From Methylobacterium sp. E-045 (GTDB lineage: Bacteria > Pseudomonadota > Alphaproteobacteria > Rhizobiales > Beijerinckiaceae), in NCBI RefSeq assembly GCF_022829685.1, contig NZ_JAKSYE010000125.1, positions 372,001-436,000 on the forward strand: a DNA stretch of 64,000 nucleotides, written 5' to 3'. A model generated the notes under the pieces. It was not told the DNA's origin and did not search any database. It worked only from the letters and a program-made list of their open reading frames with translations. A program made the translations under genes and the position numbers. Below, one piece after another: positions 15,914 to 24,432 of the stretch. Within the stretch, counting starts at the first letter, position 1. The number at the start of each line of letters is the position of its first letter.

Positions 15914-16951
15914 ATGGCAGCACAGACCTTTGGAGAGACGAAGGACGGGAGCCCCGTCTCGCGATACAGGCTCGCCCGGTCCCGCCTGCGCGTCGACATC
16001 CTCGATTACGGCGGCGTGATCAGCCGGATCGACACCCCGGACCGCGAGGGCAACTGGGCCAATGTCGTCCTCGGCCCCCGCGACGTGGCGGGCTACGAGG
16101 CGAGCGACGCGCATTTCGGCGCCATCATCGGCCGCTACGCCAACCGCATCGCCGGAGGCCGCTTCCACCTCGATGGACGCGAGTACCGGCTGCCGCTCAA
16201 TGCCGGCGGCAACACCATGCACGGCGGGACGCGCGGGTTCGACCGGCGCATCTGGCAAGTGATCCGGGCGGACGACGCGTCCCTGGTCCTCGGCTACCGC
16301 TCGGTCGACGGAGAGGAGGGCTTTCCCGGCAATCTCGACGTCGAGGTCGCTTATACGCTCAGCGACGACGCGACCCTGCGGATCGACTACTCGGCCCGGA
16401 CCGACCGGCCGACCATCGTCAACCTCACCAACCACAGCTACTTCAACCTGTCGGGCGAGGGCTCCGGGGACGTGATGCGGCACCGGGTCGCCATCGCGGC
16501 GGACCATTATCTCCCCACCGATGCCGGGCAGATCCCCACGGGGGAGATCAGGCCCGTGGCGGGCACCGCCTTCGATTTCCGCGCGCCCGAAGCGTTGGGC
16601 ACCCGCATCCGCGACGCCGATCCGCAACTCGTCTTCGGGCACGGCTACGACCACACCTTCGTCCTGCGCGATCCCGGCCGCCTGCGGCACGCGGCCTGTG
16701 CCTTCGACCCGTCGAGCGGGAGACGGCTCGACGTCGCCACCACCCAGCCGGGCATGCAGCTCTACACCGCCAACATGCTTGACGGCACGGTGACCGGGTC
16801 CGGCGGGCGGCCGTACCGGGCCGGCGATGCGGTCTGTTTCGAGGCGCAGGGGTTTCCCGACGCGCCGAACCGGCCGGATTTTCCCTCCACGACGCTCCGC
16901 CCCGGCGCGGTCTTCATGGCGACGACGACCTATCGTTTTAGCGCGGACTGA
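15914..16951 (+). CDS. galM: aldose 1-epimerase (mutarotase)
   Basis: The 345-residue protein carries the GalM pattern: ANRIAGGRFHLDG near residue 78, NTMHGG (first catalytic His), TNHSYFNLSG (second catalytic His, the general acid) and CFEAQGFPDAPN near the C-terminus with the catalytic Glu. It interconverts alpha and beta anomers of aldoses in the cytoplasm or periplasm; no signal peptide is seen. The ATG at 15914 begins where family members begin (MAAQTFGETKDG); the frame opens 13 codons earlier. It lies 54 nt after the ABC exporter and ends just before the GbsR-type regulator, with no sugar-catabolic genes nearby. Confidence 0.92.
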   Translation: MAAQTFGETKDGSPVSRYRLARSRLRVDILDYGGVISRIDTPDREGNWANVVLGPRDVAGYEASDAHFGAIIGRYANRIAGGRFHLDGREYRLPLNAGGNTMHGGTRGFDRRIWQVIRADDASLVLGYRSVDGEEGFPGNLDVEVAYTLSDDATLRIDYSARTDRPTIVNLTNHSYFNLSGEGSGDVMRHRVAIAADHYLPTDAGQIPTGEIRPVAGTAFDFRAPEALGTRIRDADPQLVFGHGYDHTFVLRDPGRLRHAACAFDPSSGRRLDVATTQPGMQLYTANMLDGTVTGSGGRPYRAGDAVCFEAQGFPDAPNRPDFPSTTLRPGAVFMATTTYRFSAD

Positions 16952-16985
16952 CACGGCGCTCGCCGTCGCCGGTCGCGAGTGCCGC

Positions 16986-17013
16986 TTGACTTGTTTTCAA
17001 TTATGTCTGTAAT
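16986..17013 (+). promoter_or_regulatory. sigma-70-type promoter of the GbsR-family operon
   Basis: TTGACT at 16986-16991 and TGTAAT at 17008-17013 are spaced 16 nt, a good match to the housekeeping consensus. The predicted transcription start falls near 17020, that is, at the ATG in the middle of the palindrome at 17003-17040. Confidence 0.55.
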
Positions 17014-17040
17014 TTCTGTCATGACAGAAATTACAGACAT
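17003..17040. promoter_or_regulatory. perfect 38-bp palindrome, probable autoregulatory operator
   Basis: Every base from 17003 to 17040 pairs with its mirror base around the centre CATG at 17020-17023. Each arm is 19 nt and reads ATGTCTGTAATTTCTGTCA on both strands. It covers the predicted -10 box, the transcription start and the first codons of the regulator gene. Two direct TCTGT motifs lie in each arm. The position is what one expects for the binding site of a dimeric MarR/GbsR-type repressor that controls its own promoter. Confidence 0.75.
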
Positions 17041-17581
17041 ACCCGAAAAGCTCCCCGTGGCGGTGGAGCGCTTCATCCTCCACTGGGGGGATCTCGGCGG
17101 GCAATGGGGCGTCAACCGCTCCGTCGCCCAGATTCACGCCCTGCTCTACCTCTCGGACAAGCCCCTGGCGGCGGAGGAGATCGCGGCGACCCTCGGCATC
17201 GCCCGCTCCAACGTCTCGACGTCGCTCAAGGAACTCTCCGGCTGGAACCTGATCCGGCGCGTCCCCGTGCTGGGCGAGCGCCGCGATCACTTCGTCGCCG
17301 AGACCGACCTGTGGGAGATGGTCACGCGCATCGCCGCCGGCCGCAAGGAGCGCGAGATCGATCCGGCGATCGCGGCCCTGCGCACCTGCGTGGCGCAGGC
17401 CGAAGGCGATCCGGCCATCGGCGCCGTCGCCTCCCGCCGCCTCAAGGCGATGCTCGACTTCACCGAGACCATGGACCGCTGGCACAGCCAGATGCTCGGC
17501 GTTCCGCACGCGACCCTCGCCAAGCTGATCCGGCTCGGCAGCCGGATCGTGCGTTTCCTGCCCTCCAAGCCCGAAAGCTGA
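17021..17581 (+). CDS. GbsR/MarR family transcriptional regulator
   Basis: The protein has 186 residues from the ATG at 17021 (MTEITDIPEKLPVAVERF). It carries a winged helix-turn-helix: AQIHALLYLSDKPLAAEEIA, then TLGIARSNVSTSLKELSGW as the recognition helix region and LGERRDHFVAE as the wing. The C-terminal half (about 110-186) is a helical dimerisation region, as in GbsR-type regulators. An earlier in-frame ATG at 17003 would add MSVISV; the predicted transcription start near 17020 favours 17021 and would make the mRNA leaderless. It is the first gene of a probable operon with DUF4166 (17 nt downstream) and the epimerase. Confidence 0.85.
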   Translation: MTEITDIPEKLPVAVERFILHWGDLGGQWGVNRSVAQIHALLYLSDKPLAAEEIAATLGIARSNVSTSLKELSGWNLIRRVPVLGERRDHFVAETDLWEMVTRIAAGRKEREIDPAIAALRTCVAQAEGDPAIGAVASRRLKAMLDFTETMDRWHSQMLGVPHATLAKLIRLGSRIVRFLPSKPES

Positions 17582-17598
17582 ACCGGGGAGCCGAGATC

Positions 17599-18282
17599 AT
17601 GTCCCTGCCGGTAAAGAGGGCGCCTCCCATCGGCGAAAGCCCCGTGGCGGCCCGTGCGCAGGAGGCCGACCTCCGCGACCTGCGCTTCCGCAGCCTGATC
17701 GCGGACGAGGACTGGACCGGCCTCCCGCCCGCAATCCGCCGGCGCTTCACCAAGCGTCTCCACCCCGGCACCAGCGCCGTCTATGTGGGAACCGTGGTCG
17801 AGACGCGGATGAGCCGCCTCGGCTGGGCCGTGGCCCAGATGGCCCGGATCGTCGGCGGGCCGCTGCCCACCTCCCGGGCCACGGGCTACGCCAGCGTCGT
17901 CTCCGTCACCGAGGATGCGGCGGGTGGCGGGCAGGTCTGGACGCGGCTCTACGCGCGGCCGAACGGATTTCCCCAGACCATCAATTCCGCCAAGCGTTTC
18001 GCCGGGCCCACCGGCCTCGAAGAGCAAGTGGGCGGCGGCCTGGGCATGAGCCTCGATGTCGCCGTCGTCGACGGCAGGCTGGTCTTTACGAGCCGCCGCT
18101 ACTTCCTGCGGCTGGGCGGATGGCGTCTGCCGCTGCCCGGTTTCCTGACGCCGGGCAGCCTCACCGTGACCCACGGCGAGACCGGGGCGAACCGCTTCGC
18201 CTTCATCCTCACCATTCGCCATCCCTGGTTCGGCACGCTGATCCGCCAGGAGGCGGAGTTCCGCGACGTCGTCGACGCCTGA
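17599..18282 (+). CDS. DUF4166 domain-containing protein
   Basis: The 227-residue protein matches the DUF4166 family in its closing beta-rich part (GGLGMSLDVAVVDGRLVF, PLPGFLTPGSLTVTHGE, IRHPWFGTLIRQEAEFRD). The function is unknown. An N-terminal helical stretch (about 25-60) is followed by a LHPGTSAVYVGTVVE segment. No signal peptide or membrane helix is evident. In other bacteria DUF4166 domains are found beside or fused to NAD-dependent epimerases and saccharopine-dehydrogenase-like proteins, which fits the next gene. The ATG at 17599 is preceded by GGGGAGCCGAG. It begins 17 nt after the regulator gene. Confidence 0.8.
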   Translation: MSLPVKRAPPIGESPVAARAQEADLRDLRFRSLIADEDWTGLPPAIRRRFTKRLHPGTSAVYVGTVVETRMSRLGWAVAQMARIVGGPLPTSRATGYASVVSVTEDAAGGGQVWTRLYARPNGFPQTINSAKRFAGPTGLEEQVGGGLGMSLDVAVVDGRLVFTSRRYFLRLGGWRLPLPGFLTPGSLTVTHGETGANRFAFILTIRHPWFGTLIRQEAEFRDVVDA

Positions 18283-18307
18283 TCCATCACGCGGGAGACC
18301 CGACATC

Positions 18308-19810
18308 ATGACCTCGACCTTGCTCTGGTCGCTCATCGCCGTGCAGATCGCCATGGGGGCGTTCGACACCCTCTACCACCACGAACTGACCGAGCGCCTC
18401 GCCTGGCGCCCGTCCCAGCGCGGAGAGCTGCGTCTCCATGCCGTGCGCAACTGGCTCTATGCCCTGCTCTTCCTCACCCTCGGTTTCGCCGAGCCGAAGG
18501 GGCCGCTCGCCTGGGCCGTCATGGGCGTCCTCATCGTCGAGGTGGTCATCACGCTCATGGATTTCGTGGAGGAGGATCTGAGCCGGCGCCTGCCGGCCAC
18601 GGAACGGGTGAACCACACCCTCCTCGCGCTGAATTACGGTGCGATCCTCGTCCTCATCCTGCCGGTGCTGCTCGACTGGGCCGGCGAAGCGACGGGCATC
18701 GCCTGGGTCAGCCACGGGGCCTGGAGCGTTCTCGCTCTGGCGGCCTCGCTCTCCGTCGCGGTCTTCGGCCCGCGCGACTGGTTCGCGGCCGAGCGGTCCG
18801 AGCGCCTGGGCCTGCCCGCGCCGGCCGAGCTCGCGGATGCGCTCGCACCCGCCAGACGGATCCTCGTCACGGGGGGCACCGGGTTCGTCGGCCAGCGCCT
18901 CGCCGCAAGTCTCGTGGCAGCTGGCCACGAGGTAACCGTCCTGACCCGCGACGGGGCGAAGGCGGTCGCGTTGCCGGCGCCGTTGAGAATCGTCACCAGC
19001 CTTGACCAGTTGCCGGCCGACACGCGGCTCGACGCCATCGTGAATCTCGCCGGCGAAGCGATCGCCGACGGGCTGTGGACCCGCGCCAAACGTCGGGCGA
19101 TCCTCGCATCGCGACTGAGGACGACCCGGAGGCTCGCCAGGCTGGTGGGCCGCCTCGACCGGCCACCGTCCGTCGTCGTCAGCGGCTCGGCCGTGGGATG
19201 GTACGGCTCGCGCGGGGATGAGAGCCTCACCGAATCGAGCCCGGCCGCTCCCGCCTTCACCCACAGGGTGTGCAAGGCCTGGGAGCGGGAGGCGATGGCG
19301 ATCGCGTCCCTCGGCCCACGGGTCGTCCTCCTTCGCACCGGGCTGGTGCTCGGCGTCGAGGGCGGCCTCCTCGCGCGGCTTCTCATGCCGTTCGAGTTCG
19401 GCCTCGGGGGACGGATCGGCTCCGGGCGGCAATGGATGTCGTGGATTTCCCGCGACGACCTCGTCCGCCTGATCTGCCATGCCATCGCGACGCCGTCCCT
19501 GAACGGGCCGGTGAACGGCACCGCGCCAGAGCCGGTCCGCAATGCCGATTTCGCCGCGTCCCTGGCGCGGCAGCTCCGCCGCCCGGCGATCCTCCCCCTT
19601 CCGGCGCTGCCCCTGCGCCGCCTGGGCGGCGACTTCGCCGAGGAGATGCTCCTGGGCGGTCAGAGGGTGCTGCCCGAGAAAGCGCTCGCCAGCGGGTTCA
19701 CCTTCCGGCATGCCCGGCTGGATTCGGCACTCGGATCCATCCTGGGCCTGAATGTCGGGCGGGAGGCCGAGGCCCGGCCCTCGCGGGTCGTCGTCCCCGC
19801 GGGAGGCTGA
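18308..19810 (+). CDS. membrane-domain fusion to a TIGR01777-family NAD-dependent epimerase
   Basis: The 500-residue protein has two parts. Residues 1-165 contain four or five hydrophobic helices (LLWSLIAVQIAMGAFDTLYH; LYALLFLTLGF; AWAVMGVLIVEVVITLMDF; YGAILVLILPVLLDW; WSVLALAASLSVAVF). Residues 180-490 form a YfcH/SulA-like extended SDR: the Rossmann motif ILVTGGTGFVGQRLAASLVA, NLAGEAIADGLWT, SGSAVGWYGSRGDE with the active-site Tyr, RTGLVLG and the DUF1731 tail (FAEEMLLGGQRVLPEKALASG). TIGR01777 proteins are usually about 300 residues, so this is a fusion that tethers the epimerase to the membrane. It follows DUF4166 by 25 nt in the regulator operon. Confidence 0.88.
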   Translation: MTSTLLWSLIAVQIAMGAFDTLYHHELTERLAWRPSQRGELRLHAVRNWLYALLFLTLGFAEPKGPLAWAVMGVLIVEVVITLMDFVEEDLSRRLPATERVNHTLLALNYGAILVLILPVLLDWAGEATGIAWVSHGAWSVLALAASLSVAVFGPRDWFAAERSERLGLPAPAELADALAPARRILVTGGTGFVGQRLAASLVAAGHEVTVLTRDGAKAVALPAPLRIVTSLDQLPADTRLDAIVNLAGEAIADGLWTRAKRRAILASRLRTTRRLARLVGRLDRPPSVVVSGSAVGWYGSRGDESLTESSPAAPAFTHRVCKAWEREAMAIASLGPRVVLLRTGLVLGVEGGLLARLLMPFEFGLGGRIGSGRQWMSWISRDDLVRLICHAIATPSLNGPVNGTAPEPVRNADFAASLARQLRRPAILPLPALPLRRLGGDFAEEMLLGGQRVLPEKALASGFTFRHARLDSALGSILGLNVGREAEARPSRVVVPAGG

Positions 19811-19858
19811 CCGGCATGGGACCGCGGCGCGCGGCCCCCTTCGTGATGGAGCGAATTT

Positions 19859-20182
19859 TTGATCACCGCCCTCGTCTATGCCGGTGCCGCGCTGGCCGAA
19901 ATCGCCGGGTGCTTCGCCTTCTGGGCGTGGCTTCGGCTCGGCCGCTCGGCCTGGTGGGCGCTGCCGGGCGTGGCGTCCCTCGTCCTCTTCGCCGTGCTGC
20001 TCACCAGGGTGGAGAGCGACGCGGCGGGGCGGGCCTTCGCGGCTTATGGCGGCGTCTACATCGCCGCCTCGATCCTCTGGCTCTGGCTCGCCGAGGGCCA
20101 GAGGCCGGACCGGTGGGATATGACCGGAGCCGCGATCTGCCTCGTCGGCACCGGGATCATCCTGATGGGTCCGCGCGCCTGA
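19859..20182 (+). CDS. ynfA: YnfA/UPF0060 family membrane protein
   Basis: The 107-residue protein is full-length for the family, with four transmembrane helices and the conserved AEIAGCFAFWAWLRLG and AAYGGVYIAASILWLW segments. It resembles small multidrug-resistance-type proteins in size and topology; the true substrate is not known. The start codon is TTG at 19859, since the in-frame upstream codons contain no ATG or GTG and the protein aligns with the family from this residue (MITALVYAGAALAEIAG). A GATGGAG ribosome binding site lies about 10 nt upstream. It is 48 nt after the epimerase gene and convergent with ftsK. Confidence 0.88.
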   Translation: MITALVYAGAALAEIAGCFAFWAWLRLGRSAWWALPGVASLVLFAVLLTRVESDAAGRAFAAYGGVYIAASILWLWLAEGQRPDRWDMTGAAICLVGTGIILMGPRA

Positions 20183-20191
20183 CGGGGCGCG

Positions 20192-22954
20192 TCACATCTC
20201 GTGCGGATCGGGCTCCACCAGGATCTCGCGCTTGCCCGCGTGGTTGGCCGACCCAACGATCCCCTCAACCTCCATGCGCTCCATGAGCGAGGCGGCACGG
20301 TTGTAGCCGATCTGCAGGCGGCGCTGGATGTAGCTGGTGGAGGCCTTCTTGTCCCGCATGACCACCTGCACCGCCTGGGCGTAGAGGTCGCCGCCGCTCT
20401 CGCCGAAGCTGCCCTGGTCGAAGACCGCGCCGTCGACCTCGATCTCGTCGATCGAGCCCCTGGCCGATTTCCCGCCGCCCTTCCCCCCCTTGTCGTCGTC
20501 CTCGGCATCGTCGGCGGTGACGGCTTCGAGATAGGAGGGCCGGCCCTGGCGCTTCAGATGGGCGACCACGCTTTCGACTTCCGAATCCGAGCAGAACGGA
20601 CCGTGGACGCGGGTGGTACGGCCGCCGCCGGCCATGAATAGCATGTCGCCCTGGCCCAGCAGCTGCTCGGCGCCCATCTCGCCCAAGATCGTCCGGCTGT
20701 CGATCTTCGAGGTGACCTGGAAGCTGATCCGGGTCGGGAAGTTCGCCTTGATCGTGCCGGTGATGACGTCCACCGAGGGACGCTGCGTCGCCATGATCAG
20801 GTGGATGCCGGCGGCACGCGCCATCTGCGCCAGGCGCTGGATCGCCCCTTCGATGTCCTTGCCCGCCACCATCATCAGGTCGGCCATCTCGTCGACCACG
20901 ATCACGATGTAGGGGAGCGGATTGAGATCCATCTCCTCGGTCTCGTAGACCGCTTCGCCGGTCTCGCGGTCGAATCCGGTCTGGACCGTTCGGGTCAGGA
21001 TCTCGCCGCGTCCACGAGCCTCGGCGAGGCGCGCGTTGAACCCGTCGATGTTGCGCACACCGACCTTCGACATCTTCTTGTAGCGCTCCTCCATCTCGCG
21101 CACCGCCCATTTGAGGGCGATGACCGCCTTCTTCGGGTCGGTGACGACGGGGGAGAGCAGGTGCGGGATGCCGTCATAGACGGAGAGTTCCAGCATCTTC
21201 GGGTCGACCATGATCAGGCGGCACTCTTCCGGCTTCATCCGGTAGAGCAGCGACAGGATCATCGTGTTGATGGCCACCGATTTGCCCGAGCCCGTGGTGC
21301 CCGCCACCAGCAGGTGGGGCATCTTGGCGAGATCGGCGATGATCGGCTCGCCGCCGATGTTCTTACCTAAGCACAAGGCGAGGCTCTGCTTCGTCTCGGC
21401 GAAATCCGCCGAGGCGAGGAGCTCGCGCAGATACACGGTCTCGCGCCTGGCATTCGGCAATTCGATGCCGATGGCGTTGCGGCCGGGGACCACCGCCACG
21501 CGGGCCGAGACCGCCGACATGGAGCGGGCGATGTCGTCCGACAGGGAGATCACCCGGCTCGACTTGGTGCCGGGGGCCGGCTCCAGCTCGTAAAGTGTCA
21601 CCACCGGGCCGGGGCGGACGGCGAGGATGTCGCCGCGCACGCCGAAATCGCTGAGCGTCGCCTCGAGCAGGGTCGCATTCTGCTCCAGGGCTTCCGTCGA
21701 GACCTGGCTCGCAGGAGACAGGCCCGGCGCCTCGCCGAGGAGTTCGAGGGGGGGATGGGCATAGCTCTCCGCGCCATAGGCCGGCGCGGGCGATGCGCGC
21801 CGGAGCGGTGCCGGAGCCGGGGACGGTGCCACCGGGGCCACGCGGGAGCGCGGGGTCGGCTCCGCCGCCACCGGTTCGGCGGGCGCGTAGAACTCCTCGC
21901 CGCCGTCGTCCGGCTCGTCGTCGTGCAGGATCGGCTCAGGGAGGGGGCGGCGTGCGACCGGCCGCGGCTCTGCCACGAGTTGCGGCTCGAAGACCGGCTC
22001 GCGACGGGCCGAGGCGGGATCCGCCCCACCCTGCCGCGGTGCCGCCTGACCGGCACCGCCTCTCGGCGAGGTTCCGGTGTCCTGCGGCGCATGGGTCGAC
22101 CATGGCGCGTCGTCTCCGTCGGAGAATGCGCGACGCGCGGCGAGCGCCGGCGAGGCACCGGCATAGGCGAGATCGGTGGCCGCCGCCGCCCGGTCGGCAC
22201 GCCACTCGGCGATCCGTCTGGCGATGGCGGTCCGGCCGCCCATCAGAAGATGCGCCAGGGTGCCAAGGGAGACGATGCCGAGGCTCGGCTCGTCCTCCTC
22301 GTAACGGCCGTCGTGCCGGGCGGAGGGTTGCGGCCGCTGGTGCGACGCGGAGGACGCGGGCTGATCGTAGGAGTCCTCCTCCGGCTCGGCTCCGGCGCGG
22401 CAGGCACCGGTGAGGCAGAGGATCGCCACCGCAGCGAAGGCGAAACCGACGAGGGCCGTGGCCGGGGACGCGATGGCGCCGACGATGAGCCGCGCGGTAT
22501 GGATGAGGGCATCGCCGGCGACCCCGCCGAGCCCGGTGGGCAAGGGCCAGCGGGCGGTGGGGGGAAGTGCGCTCGCCACCGCGCTCGCGGCGAAGAAGCC
22601 GATGATCCAGAGGGTGAGCCGCAGGCCGCCCCGGGGCAGCTCCCGCGACCGCATGAGCTGGACTCCCCAGAAGGCCGGCGGCAGGGCGAAGGCCAGGGAG
22701 CCGAGACCGAGGAGCTGCATCGCCAGATCGGACACCACCGCGCCGCCGGTGCCGAGCACGTTGTGTGCGGCACGATCGGTGGCGTGGTTGATGCTCGGAT
22801 CGTCGATGGACCAGGTCGCCAGGGCGACCGTAAGCGCGGTCGCGCCCGCGAACAGGATGAGACCGCCCATCTCCGTCATTCGCTTCGCCAGGAACGGCCT
22901 GAAGCTGTCGACGAAGGTGTCGTAAGGCGATGCGGAACGGCGGAGCGAGCGCAT
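20192..22954 (-). CDS. ftsK: DNA translocase FtsK
   Basis: The 920-residue protein has the three-part FtsK layout. The first 200 residues hold four membrane helices that anchor it at the division septum. A Pro/Ala-rich linker follows (about 200-420). The motor domain then has Walker A AGTTGSGKSVAINTMI near residue 550 and Walker B IVIVVDEMADLMM. The C-terminal gamma winged-helix (QVVMRDKKASTSYIQRRLQI…ASLMERMEVEG) reads KOPS-type polar sequences. It moves chromosome ends and activates XerCD at dif before septum closure. The frame is intact and ends 9 nt after the convergent ynfA. Confidence 0.96.
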   Translation of the reverse strand: MRSLRRSASPYDTFVDSFRPFLAKRMTEMGGLILFAGATALTVALATWSIDDPSINHATDRAAHNVLGTGGAVVSDLAMQLLGLGSLAFALPPAFWGVQLMRSRELPRGGLRLTLWIIGFFAASAVASALPPTARWPLPTGLGGVAGDALIHTARLIVGAIASPATALVGFAFAAVAILCLTGACRAGAEPEEDSYDQPASSASHQRPQPSARHDGRYEEDEPSLGIVSLGTLAHLLMGGRTAIARRIAEWRADRAAAATDLAYAGASPALAARRAFSDGDDAPWSTHAPQDTGTSPRGGAGQAAPRQGGADPASARREPVFEPQLVAEPRPVARRPLPEPILHDDEPDDGGEEFYAPAEPVAAEPTPRSRVAPVAPSPAPAPLRRASPAPAYGAESYAHPPLELLGEAPGLSPASQVSTEALEQNATLLEATLSDFGVRGDILAVRPGPVVTLYELEPAPGTKSSRVISLSDDIARSMSAVSARVAVVPGRNAIGIELPNARRETVYLRELLASADFAETKQSLALCLGKNIGGEPIIADLAKMPHLLVAGTTGSGKSVAINTMILSLLYRMKPEECRLIMVDPKMLELSVYDGIPHLLSPVVTDPKKAVIALKWAVREMEERYKKMSKVGVRNIDGFNARLAEARGRGEILTRTVQTGFDRETGEAVYETEEMDLNPLPYIVIVVDEMADLMMVAGKDIEGAIQRLAQMARAAGIHLIMATQRPSVDVITGTIKANFPTRISFQVTSKIDSRTILGEMGAEQLLGQGDMLFMAGGGRTTRVHGPFCSDSEVESVVAHLKRQGRPSYLEAVTADDAEDDDKGGKGGGKSARGSIDEIEVDGAVFDQGSFGESGGDLYAQAVQVVMRDKKASTSYIQRRLQIGYNRAASLMERMEVEGIVGSANHAGKREILVEPDPHEM

Positions 22955-23112
22955 ACGGGACCAGACGCAGGGAGAAACGATCCGGTAACGCTATGTCGAC
23001 CGAGTTAACGGCTGTTTAAGGCTTAGAGATCGTTAGCACGGCCCGCACAGATGTCCGTGAATCCGGCCGCGTGTACGGCCCGCCCGGCCGATTCTCATCC
23101 GCACCGCCGACG

Positions 23113-23143
23113 AAAAAAAGGCCCCGGATCACTCCGGGGCCTT
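23113..23143 (-). terminator. terminator of the TorF porin gene
   Basis: On the minus strand AAGGCCCCGGA pairs with TCCGGGGCCTT around a TGAT-type 4-nt loop and runs into a stretch of seven T. It lies 25 nt after the porin stop codon. Confidence 0.9.
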
Positions 23144-23168
23144 CGTCGTCCATCGCTGAGCTTGGCGC

Positions 23169-24125
23169 TTAGCGGAAGAGGTTCAGGAGTCCGCCCGGCT
23201 CGGCATAGATGCCCGGAGCCGCCGTGGAGGTCTGGAAGGTGATCGAGCCGATGACGGCATCGCCGCACCACTTGGAGGTCCCGCCGTTGTTGAAGCCGCG
23301 GTAGTCGCCGGTGAAGTTGAAGCAGTCGGTCTTGCTCAGGTCGGTGTTGTGGTAGCGGACATCGAGGACGATGTTCTTGTAGGTGTAGGACAGGCCGACG
23401 TTTCCGTAGAGGTAGCTCGGGAGGTTGAAGGCGATCTGCCCGGTGGCCGAGGTCTTCGCGGCGGTCAGGAAGTAGTAGCCGAGCTCGGACGAGATCGAGA
23501 AGCCGCCGGCATAGGCCTCCGGCAGGAACGAGAACCAGTTCGCCGGCAGGGTGTAGGCGGCGGTGCCCGAGGTGTAGGTGCCGTTGGCGTGCTGGCCGAG
23601 GAAGTTCGGCGAGTAGAACACGTTGAGGCCGAGGGTCAGCGAATCCGTCGCGGTCCAGGTGCCCTTGGCGGCATATTCCATGAAGTCGGTGTTGGCGGTG
23701 GTCAGGAACGCGCCGCCCGGTCCCAGCAGGCGCTTCTCATTGGGGTAGAAGTAGTAGAGCACGCCGAGATCGAGGGCGAACTTGTCGAAGGTCGGACGGA
23801 TACCGGCGGCGAGATCGAACTCCATATCCGGCTGCGTGGGCAGGCGGGTCTGGTAGGTGGCGAGGCCGGTATAGGCGAAGCCGCCGAAATACTGGGCCTC
23901 GAAGAAGGACTGGTAGCTGCCCTGGCGGTTCGACTGCGACACACCGCGGAAGTTGTAGTCCGTCTGGTAGCGCGAGCCGAACGAGAAGCCGATCAGCGGA
24001 TCGGCGACCTTCGCCTCCGCCGGCATGACCTTCGGGGCGGCGAGGTCGGCGGCGTTGACGCTGCCAACGCTCAGGAAAGCGGCGAGGGAAGCGGCAGTCC
24101 CCAGTGCGGTCAGCTTCAGTGTCAT
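23169..24125 (-). CDS. TorF family putative porin
   Basis: The 318-residue protein has a signal peptide of about 25 residues (MTLKLTALGTAASLAAFLSV, ending VNA) and then the family opening FGSRYQTDYNFRGVSQSNRQ. Alternating beta strands rich in Tyr and Phe continue to the end. Two Cys residues (DCFNF and KWCGD) sit in a late loop and could form a disulfide. The chain ends LLNLFR rather than in the classical terminal Phe. TorF-type porins are outer-membrane proteins of unknown solute specificity. The gene follows amtB and glnK on the same strand but has its own 307-nt upstream region after the amtB terminator, so it is probably transcribed separately. Confidence 0.85.
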   Translation of the reverse strand: MTLKLTALGTAASLAAFLSVGSVNAADLAAPKVMPAEAKVADPLIGFSFGSRYQTDYNFRGVSQSNRQGSYQSFFEAQYFGGFAYTGLATYQTRLPTQPDMEFDLAAGIRPTFDKFALDLGVLYYFYPNEKRLLGPGGAFLTTANTDFMEYAAKGTWTATDSLTLGLNVFYSPNFLGQHANGTYTSGTAAYTLPANWFSFLPEAYAGGFSISSELGYYFLTAAKTSATGQIAFNLPSYLYGNVGLSYTYKNIVLDVRYHNTDLSKTDCFNFTGDYRGFNNGGTSKWCGDAVIGSITFQTSTAAPGIYAEPGGLLNLFR

Positions 24126-24204
24126 TTGAGTTCAGCCCCAGTTATTCTGTGATGTGGAAGTTGCCCAATCCCGCCGGTCATCGCAAAACTAACTTTGATG
24201 CAAC

Positions 24205-24221
24205 TGCCTAGTAAATAGGCA
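24205..24221. promoter_or_regulatory. inverted repeat upstream of the TorF porin gene
   Basis: TGCCTA and TAGGCA form perfect 6-nt arms around GTAAA, about 80 nt upstream of the porin ATG in an AT-rich stretch. It could be an operator. It does not match the NtrC consensus TGCACC-N5-GGTGCA. Confidence 0.4.
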
Positions 24222-24367
24222 AATTTGACCTGTTCCACGACTTGCCGTGGGGATGTTGTTTTTGCATCACATTCTTGCCGCACTCCGGCGGGCCGGGGCC
24301 GTCCGAGAGGCGGATGCCTAAAGTCCAGCGCTGCCGGAGATGGTCGGCGACCCCTGTGGCGGCCATG

Positions 24368-24400
24368 AAAAAGGCCCCGGTCGCCTGGCGACCGGGGCCT
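24368..24400 (-). terminator. terminator of amtB
   Basis: A 14-bp perfect stem (AGGCCCCGGTCGCC and its complement) with a minimal loop is followed on the minus strand by TTTT. Confidence 0.92.
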
Positions 24401-24432
24401 CGTGGTGATGCGGATCTCGCGATCCGGCGAGC

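Larger units (their letters stand above)
24126..24432. other. 307-nt intergenic region between amtB and the TorF porin
   Basis: It holds the amtB terminator (24368-24400), the inverted repeat at 24205-24221 and the presumed porin promoter. Its middle part is noticeably AT-richer than its surroundings. Confidence 0.6.
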
